From contig JASHXR010000103.1 in the NCBI GenBank assembly GCA_030043435.1, positions 1-9,910 of the forward strand: DNA of 9,910 bases, written 5' to 3'. Shown here piece after piece: positions 6,876 to 9,910 of the stretch. The notes under the pieces were generated by a model that saw only the letters and a list, made by a program, of their open reading frames with translations, ran no database searches and was not told the origin of the DNA. How positions within the stretch are numbered: position 1 is the stretch's first letter; each line of letters starts with the position of its first letter. The position numbers were made by a program, and so were the translations under genes. This stretch comes from Microcaldota archaeon (GTDB taxonomy: Archaea; Micrarchaeota; Micrarchaeia; Micrarchaeales; CABMGC01).

Positions 6876-7463
6876 ATGGGAGCGAAGAGATTCGGATCTA
6901 GATTGCAAAGCGCTATGGAGTACCTGATGACGTACGGCTGGGCTATCCTAATAATAGCCATAGTACTCGGCGTCCTGTACTACCTTGGTATCTTCAACGG
7001 AGCAGCGTCACTGGGCACCTCGTGCACAGCGCAGGCTGGCTATCTCTGCCAGACCGAGACGATGGCATCTAACGGCATGCTCTCGTTCACGGTAGGCCAG
7101 GCCACTGGCGCGACGCAGTATAACATAGGGGTCGCATGCGCTGCAACTGCAGCCACTAACGGACTGCCTTACCTGAACGCGTTCGCCGGCAACGTCTTCT
7201 ACTACCCATCCACATCGACTTCAACAGTAGCCAACATCCTTCCGGCCAACACGGTCACGCTGGTGTCGGGCGGGCAGACTACGATAGTCAACCTGCCGTG
7301 CATCTCGTCTACTCCGGGCAGCGCCATCTTCAACCCTGCCGCAGTAGGCGCGTCGTACACGGGCAAGCTCTGGTACAACTACACCTCAGGGTCCGGGGCT
7401 CCAAGCGCGTCGAACCCGTGGCTGACCGTGCAGTTTGCAACGATAACCATAAAGACTACGTGA
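6876..7463 (+). CDS. Class III signal peptide pilin-like protein
   Basis: A 195-residue secreted protein with a short basic leader (MGAKRFGSRL), the class III motif QSAMEYL at 11-17 and a hydrophobic helix at about 21-40. Prepilin peptidase would cleave just before Q11 and leave the helix as assembly core or anchor. The mature part starts with a C50-x7-C58 pair, carries two more cysteines and N-glycosylation sequons, and is rich in Thr, Ser, Ala and Asn, as in archaeal pilin bodies. EYLMTYGWAILIIAIV is nearly identical to the corresponding stretch of the gene at 692-1, and both have the same Cys spacing after the helix, so they are probably paralogues. The start at 6876 is chosen over the TTG at 6852 because AGGTGG lies seven bases before it. 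Single gene with its own TATA box and terminator. Major pilin subunit is a guess. Confidence 0.85.
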   Translation: MGAKRFGSRLQSAMEYLMTYGWAILIIAIVLGVLYYLGIFNGAASLGTSCTAQAGYLCQTETMASNGMLSFTVGQATGATQYNIGVACAATAATNGLPYLNAFAGNVFYYPSTSTSTVANILPANTVTLVSGGQTTIVNLPCISSTPGSAIFNPAAVGASYTGKLWYNYTSGSGAPSASNPWLTVQFATITIKTT

Positions 7464-7480
7464 CCCTCTTGGGTTCCTAG

Positions 7481-7505
7481 TCTTTTTCTTCTTTTTCTCT
7501 TTTTT
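7481..7505 (+). terminator. T-rich archaeal terminator after the pilin gene
   Basis: About 18 bases after the pilin stop, the plus strand has three runs of five or more T separated by single C or CTTC interruptions. Oligo-T tracts of this sort are the usual intrinsic termination signal in archaea. A hairpin is not required and none precedes it. Confidence 0.65.
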
Positions 7506-7511
7506 ATAATT

Positions 7512-7607
7512 CATCAGCGCTAGCTGTGCCAGCATTCCAGTGGCACAGTAGCAGCGTCAAGCCAGTCCCCGCTAAGCTCTGCGGGAACCTGCGGCTCGGC
7601 GCTAATG
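7512..7607 (-). ncRNA. Predicted structured RNA, three-way junction, no known family
   Basis: Read on the minus strand, these 96 bases fold into a closed three-way junction. P1 is CATTAGCGC (7607-7599) with GCGCTGATG (7520-7512): nine pairs, one G-U. P2 is CGAGCC (7598-7593) with GGCTTG (7563-7558), then a GCAG/T internal loop, then GTTCCCGC (7588-7581) with GCGGGGAC (7572-7565), closed by an 8-base loop. P3 is CTGTGCCA (7548-7541) with TGGCACAG (7531-7524), perfect, with a 9-base loop. The G-U pairs in P1 and P2 would become A-C mismatches on the plus strand, so the fold favours minus-strand transcription. No open reading frame or tRNA, 5S, SRP or RNase P signature is seen. It lies downstream of ribH and could be its 3' UTR or a separate small RNA; no clear promoter of its own is visible. 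Confidence 0.4.
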
Positions 7608-7648
7608 TTCCAATCCATAAAATGAGTAGCTGCGAGACAGTCTGGCCT

Positions 7649-7680
7649 GGGGTCCTAACCGTTACACTGGTCAGATCCCC
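7649..7680 (-). other. Hairpin spanning the ribH stop codon
   Basis: On the minus strand GGGGATCTGACC (7680-7669) pairs with GGTTAGGACCCC (7660-7649), 11 of 12 positions including two G-U pairs, around the 8-base loop AGTGTAAC. The plus-strand version would have three mismatches. The stem contains the ribH stop codon (7673-7671). It may be a 3'-end stabilising or processing element of the rib message, or the first domain of the structured RNA that follows. Confidence 0.4.
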
Positions 7681-8084
7681 TTCAGGACCCCGTGCACCCT
7701 TGCCACCGCCTCGACGCTCTGCTCCGCGTACTGCCTGGTCCGCCTCTTTGCCACGTTCCAGGTAGCGCCGGGCCCCATCACGCCCAGCCCTACCGGCTTC
7801 CCGTACCTTATCGCGAGCCCTGTTATCGCAGCTGCGAACTGATAGGCTATGAGCTCGTCGTGCTTCGTGGAGCCCTTCACCACCGCGCCTATGGTCGCGA
7901 CTCCGTCGACATCCTTTCTGCGCAGCAGCCTGTCCACGACTACGGGTATGTCGAAGGCGCCAGGGACCGTGACCTCGGCGACGACCTTGAGCCCGAGCTT
8001 CTTGGCCCGCGCCCTTGCGAACCCGAGCATCTCCGAGGTGAGTTCCTCGTTGAACTCCGACCTTACTATCGCTATAGAGACCAT
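7671..8084 (-). CDS. ribH: 6,7-dimethyl-8-ribityllumazine synthase
   Basis: A 137-residue enzyme of the penultimate riboflavin step. It condenses 5-amino-6-ribitylaminouracil with 3,4-dihydroxy-2-butanone 4-phosphate to give 6,7-dimethyl-8-ribityllumazine, and it normally forms icosahedral or pentameric shells. Visible signatures are IAIVRSEFN (substrate-stacking F11), VPGAFDIPV (40-48), the GAVVKGSTKHDE loop (66-77) with catalytic H75, and KPVGLGV (96-102). A basic RR pair at 114-115 probably holds the phosphate. The length is normal for archaeal RibH. The ATG follows the stop of ribC with no gap (TGAATG), so the two are translated from one message. No FMN riboswitch is apparent upstream of the operon. 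Confidence 0.93.
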   Translation of the reverse strand: MVSIAIVRSEFNEELTSEMLGFARARAKKLGLKVVAEVTVPGAFDIPVVVDRLLRRKDVDGVATIGAVVKGSTKHDELIAYQFAAAITGLAIRYGKPVGLGVMGPGATWNVAKRRTRQYAEQSVEAVARVHGVLKGI

Positions 8085-8549
8085 TCAATCACTCCCCAGC
8101 GGGCCCTCGTCGGGCCTGCCCTGCCTCCTCCCTGTCCCCGCCCTCCTCCTGAGCTCGTCCTGGCCGAAGAGGAGCAGGAGCGCGTTCTCCGCATGCTTCC
8201 TCGCCCTGTCCTCGCAGATGGCCATCAGCTCCCTCTCGCTGGCGGTCTCGTCCATGTGCACGAAGACCTCGAGTACGTGCTTGCCCTCGCCGAGCTGCAC
8301 CGCCTGCAGGCCCATCGACGCCTCATGAGAGCACTGCTTGTCTATCGGCGCCTTGCCCGCCATCCCGCACGCTATCACGAGCTCGCACCCCCTGCGAAAG
8401 AGGATCTTGCACGCTACAGGCAGGTCCTTGATGCCTGGCACCGTATACCTCTCCACCTCTATCCCGCGGCCCGACTTGGAGAGGACGCCGAGGACTACGG
8501 GCGCGTAGTCGAACCTCGAGAACGTAGTATCAGCAAGCCCTACCTTCAT
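8085..8549 (-). CDS. ribC: Riboflavin synthase, archaeal RibC type
   Basis: A 154-residue protein of the archaeal riboflavin synthase family, which dismutates two molecules of 6,7-dimethyl-8-ribityllumazine to riboflavin. It is evolutionarily related to lumazine synthase rather than to bacterial RibE. Diagnostic segments are VGLADTTFSRFD near the N-terminus, RYTVPGIKDLPVACK (34-48), GMAGKAPIDKQCSHEASMG (62-80) and KHVLEVFVHMDE (89-100). The last 20 residues (RRRAGTGRRQ...) form an Arg/Gly-rich tail that looks disordered and lies beyond the usual fold. The ATG at 8549 is preceded by GTGAT, an archaeal ribosome binding core, three bases before the start codon. First gene of the ribC-ribH pair, placing the last enzyme of the pathway next to its substrate-producing paralogue. 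Confidence 0.93.
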   Translation of the reverse strand: MKVGLADTTFSRFDYAPVVLGVLSKSGRGIEVERYTVPGIKDLPVACKILFRRGCELVIACGMAGKAPIDKQCSHEASMGLQAVQLGEGKHVLEVFVHMDETASERELMAICEDRARKHAENALLLLFGQDELRRRAGTGRRQGRPDEGPLGSD

Positions 8550-8609
8550 GCGATCACATCCTGTCTCCTGACCTTTATCAATCCTGCCCTAACCTATCTC
8601 AGATACCTC

Positions 8610-8615
8610 TTATAA
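8610..8615 (-). promoter_or_regulatory. Probable TATA box of the ribC-ribH operon
   Basis: The minus strand reads GTTATAAG in a locally AT-richer stretch. Initiation about 25 bases downstream would leave a leader of about 38 bases before the ribC ATG. It is a weaker match to the archaeal consensus than the other boxes in the window. Confidence 0.35.
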
Positions 8616-8687
8616 CTCTTTCTGCCTCTTGTTGCGCAGACATATCTGATGATGGCAGCGCGCGCCGGTGCGCAGCTCATCCCCTCC

Positions 8688-8954
8688 CTACTGCCCTCGG
8701 ATCACATACTCTCCTTCAGGAGTTGAGATCACGTACTCGCCTCCGATCCCGCTCACCCTGAGCGCCCCGCTCGCAGCGGTGTAGTTGAGGTAGCCCACGC
8801 TCAGGTTCTGCAGCGCGAAGGAGTCTGCATACGCCTGCACGAGCATGGATTCCGTACCCTGCGAGTAAGCCTGCGAGATGTTGGCCATATCCGACAAGCC
8901 CGCAGAAGTGAACGTTGCGTACTCGACGAGCAGGACCGCGACGACAAGCAGCAA
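8688..8954 (-). CDS. Small secreted/pilin-like protein with N-terminal hydrophobic helix, start uncertain
   Basis: An 88-residue protein counted from a TTG at 8954. It consists of a hydrophobic helix (MLLVVAVLLVEYATF) with a Glu-Tyr pair like those in class III pilin helices, then a polar Ser/Ala/Tyr-rich body with N-x-S/T sequons, ending in short beta-like repeats (GEYVIS...GEYVIR). No family is recognised. The true start is unclear. The codons from 8972 (ISFYGL) continue in frame straight from the stop of the upstream gene, and no ATG or GTG lies in this frame. A good ribosome binding site (GGTGAT, 8981-8976) sits at the end of the upstream gene, which suggests the real N-terminus is a few residues longer than 8954. 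Third gene of the minus-strand surface operon. Confidence 0.55.
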   Translation of the reverse strand: MLLVVAVLLVEYATFTSAGLSDMANISQAYSQGTESMLVQAYADSFALQNLSVGYLNYTAASGALRVSGIGGEYVISTPEGEYVIRGQ

Positions 8955-8972
8955 GAGGCCATAGAAGGAGAT

Positions 8973-9380
8973 CTAATCACCGCTCTCGAAGCATATCGTA
9001 TACAGTACTGACTCGTATTGGTAGGGGAAGCAAGCTGCCGTACCTTCTGGGCCAGAGCCTGATTTCGCAGCCTGCTGCTGTACTCCGGACGCTACAAGAG
9101 ACAGGCTGCCGATGCCGTAGAGCGCTGCATACTCCCCCATGAGCCGGTCAAGGCATGGGGCCGAGGAGCCTGATAGATAGAGGTCGAGGCATCCCGACTC
9201 CGACGCATTCCTCATGAAGCCGTTCATCAGGTCGTACTCCGCAGTCGCAGTAGCGAGCCCCGCCCTTGAGCCGTACTCCTGGTTAGGCACCAGCGCGAGG
9301 CAGACCGAGAACGACGACACTACGGAGACCGAGATGAGCAGGGCCACGAGGGCCTCCAACGTCGCGAACTGCGCCCTCAT
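8973..9380 (-). CDS. Minor pilin-like secreted protein
   Basis: A 135-residue protein beginning MRAQFATLEALVALLISVSVV. The short basic leader followed by FATLEAL, with Phe at +1 and Glu at +5 of the presumed mature chain, is the classical type IV prepilin pattern, and a hydrophobic helix covers about 10-31. The body contains two cysteine pairs (C64/C76 and C117/C130) and an N-x-S sequon, as expected outside the membrane. It is therefore probably a minor pilin or pseudopilin with its helix in the cytoplasmic membrane. The ATG lies four bases after the stop of the upstream gene, and the TAG stop is in the same frame as the following gene. No named family is recognised. Confidence 0.7.
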   Translation of the reverse strand: MRAQFATLEALVALLISVSVVSSFSVCLALVPNQEYGSRAGLATATAEYDLMNGFMRNASESGCLDLYLSGSSAPCLDRLMGEYAALYGIGSLSLVASGVQQQAAKSGSGPEGTAACFPYQYESVLYTICFESGD

Positions 9381-9384
9381 CAGC

Positions 9385-9910
9385 TCAACTCACGCTCAGC
9401 TCGATCACGGAGCCGTCCGAAGAGAGAGTCTGGTTCCCAAGTCCCATATACTCGTCCACTGCCATGTCGATCACGTAGTCGAACGGGATCGACGAGTTGC
9501 ACCTGTACTCAGCTCCAGAGCTCTCGCAGCCCTGGCCATCCGCATCTGCGCCGCTCTCCGAAGAGATGAGCGCAGAGCTCTCCTCCCCGTAGTAGGACAC
9601 CGCCTGGCCGACATCCCCGTTATCCGGGCTGTCGTTGTAGTAGTCGAGCGTGCTGTAGAGGCTGTCCAGTGCCTCCGCGTATGCCGAGTACGCGCTCGAG
9701 TTGACTGCAGAGTAGGCACCCCCGCTGCCTATAAACTCGTCTGCCTGCGGCTGGAAAGGGTCGCTTACGCTGGCGACAGTGGCAGAGCCCACCACCGCTC
9801 CCTGCAGCGTCACGTTTGCGGTGCTCTCCTCGCTCGAGAGGTTCGCCGAGAGCGTGCCGTACTGCGTCGCGACGCGCAGCTCGAACGAGTACGCATACCT
9901 GGGACTGTCG
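9385..9910 (-). CDS. Secreted surface protein, C-terminal part (start beyond window edge)
   Basis: An open frame of 174 codons enters from the right edge with no stop and ends at TGA (9387-9385), so only the C-terminus is seen; the GTG at 9813 is internal. The sequence is strongly acidic and rich in Ser, Ala, Tyr and Gly, nearly free of Lys, with several N-x-S/T sequons and one C-x8-C pair (GCESSGAEYRC). It ends in a short strand (VIELSVS). The edge segment (YAYSFELRVATQYG) is amphipathic beta-like. This composition fits an extracellular archaeal protein. As first visible gene of an operon with two pilin-like products, it is likely a pilus or cell-envelope component. The family is unknown. 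Confidence 0.65.
   Translation of the reverse strand, partial: DSPRYAYSFELRVATQYGTLSANLSSEESTANVTLQGAVVGSATVASVSDPFQPQADEFIGSGGAYSAVNSSAYSAYAEALDSLYSTLDYYNDSPDNGDVGQAVSYYGEESSALISSESGADADGQGCESSGAEYRCNSSIPFDYVIDMAVDEYMGLGNQTLSSDGSVIELSVS

Noticed and set aside
7512..7520. CTGATGA on the minus strand as hammerhead core or C box of a C/D RNA
   Set aside because: No GAAA/stem arrangement of a hammerhead and no D box follow (the next bases are A-rich), and the string is paired within the proposed P1 stem.
7512..7607. 5S rRNA, suggested by the three-way junction and length
   Set aside because: The conserved archaeal 5S loop sequences (such as CCCGAAC) are missing and the loops have the wrong sizes.
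7649..7680. tRNA-like string (AGTGTAACGGTTAGGAC, like a D-arm) on the minus strand
   Set aside because: No T-loop (TTCRA) or matching anticodon and acceptor stems follow within reach, even allowing an intron; the bases instead form a hairpin across the ribH stop.
7692..8615. Long plus-strand open frame of 307 codons opposite ribH and ribC
   Set aside because: It is the antisense shadow of two clear enzymes in GC-rich DNA, with Arg/Leu/His/Pro-rich nonsense composition and no domain pattern.

Overview
This window looks like a piece of an archaeal chromosome, most likely a DPANN lineage close to Micrarchaeota. That is inferred from four things. The tyrosyl- and isoleucyl-tRNA synthetases are of archaeal type. 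A riboflavin synthase of the archaeal, lumazine-synthase-like family (RibC) sits next to lumazine synthase. Several surface proteins carry class III (type IV pilin-like) signal peptides of the QSAxEYL type common in these lineages. Promoters look like archaeal TATA boxes. The DNA is GC-rich, with heavy use of ATA and AGG codons in all the real genes. No mobile element, CRISPR array, rRNA or recognisable tRNA is present.

Layout. Positions 1-692 (minus) hold the N-terminal 230 codons of a pilin-like secreted protein that runs off the left edge. A divergent AT-rich promoter region follows, then tyrS (891-1958, plus). A coupled minus-strand pair comes next: a CDP-alcohol phosphatidyltransferase-like membrane protein (3080-2445) overlapping a DUF192 protein (2448-2032). 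Divergent from that pair is ileS (3247-6402, plus). Its last bases overlap the end of a small minus-strand gene (6587-6393) encoding a 64-residue eight-cysteine zinc finger whose pattern closely resembles eukaryotic FYVE fingers. A second class III pilin (6876-7463, plus) has its own TATA box and ends in a T-rich terminator. Between it and the convergent ribC-ribH operon (8549-7671, minus) is about 200 bases of non-coding DNA that folds well, and only as minus-strand RNA. The right end (8688-9910, minus) is an operon of three secreted or pilin-like genes, cut by the window edge.

How it fits together. The housekeeping part supplies two aminoacyl-tRNA synthetases, the last two steps of riboflavin synthesis and a phospholipid head-group enzyme. 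The rest is cell-surface material: two class III pilin-type proteins and a minor-pilin-like operon, rich in paired cysteines and N-glycosylation sequons, as expected for exported archaeal appendage proteins.

Most worth a second look: the FYVE-like finger, the predicted three-way-junction RNA downstream of ribH, the CDP-alcohol phosphatidyltransferase whose signature is split by about 40 residues, and the same-frame stop between two pilin-like genes near 8973.
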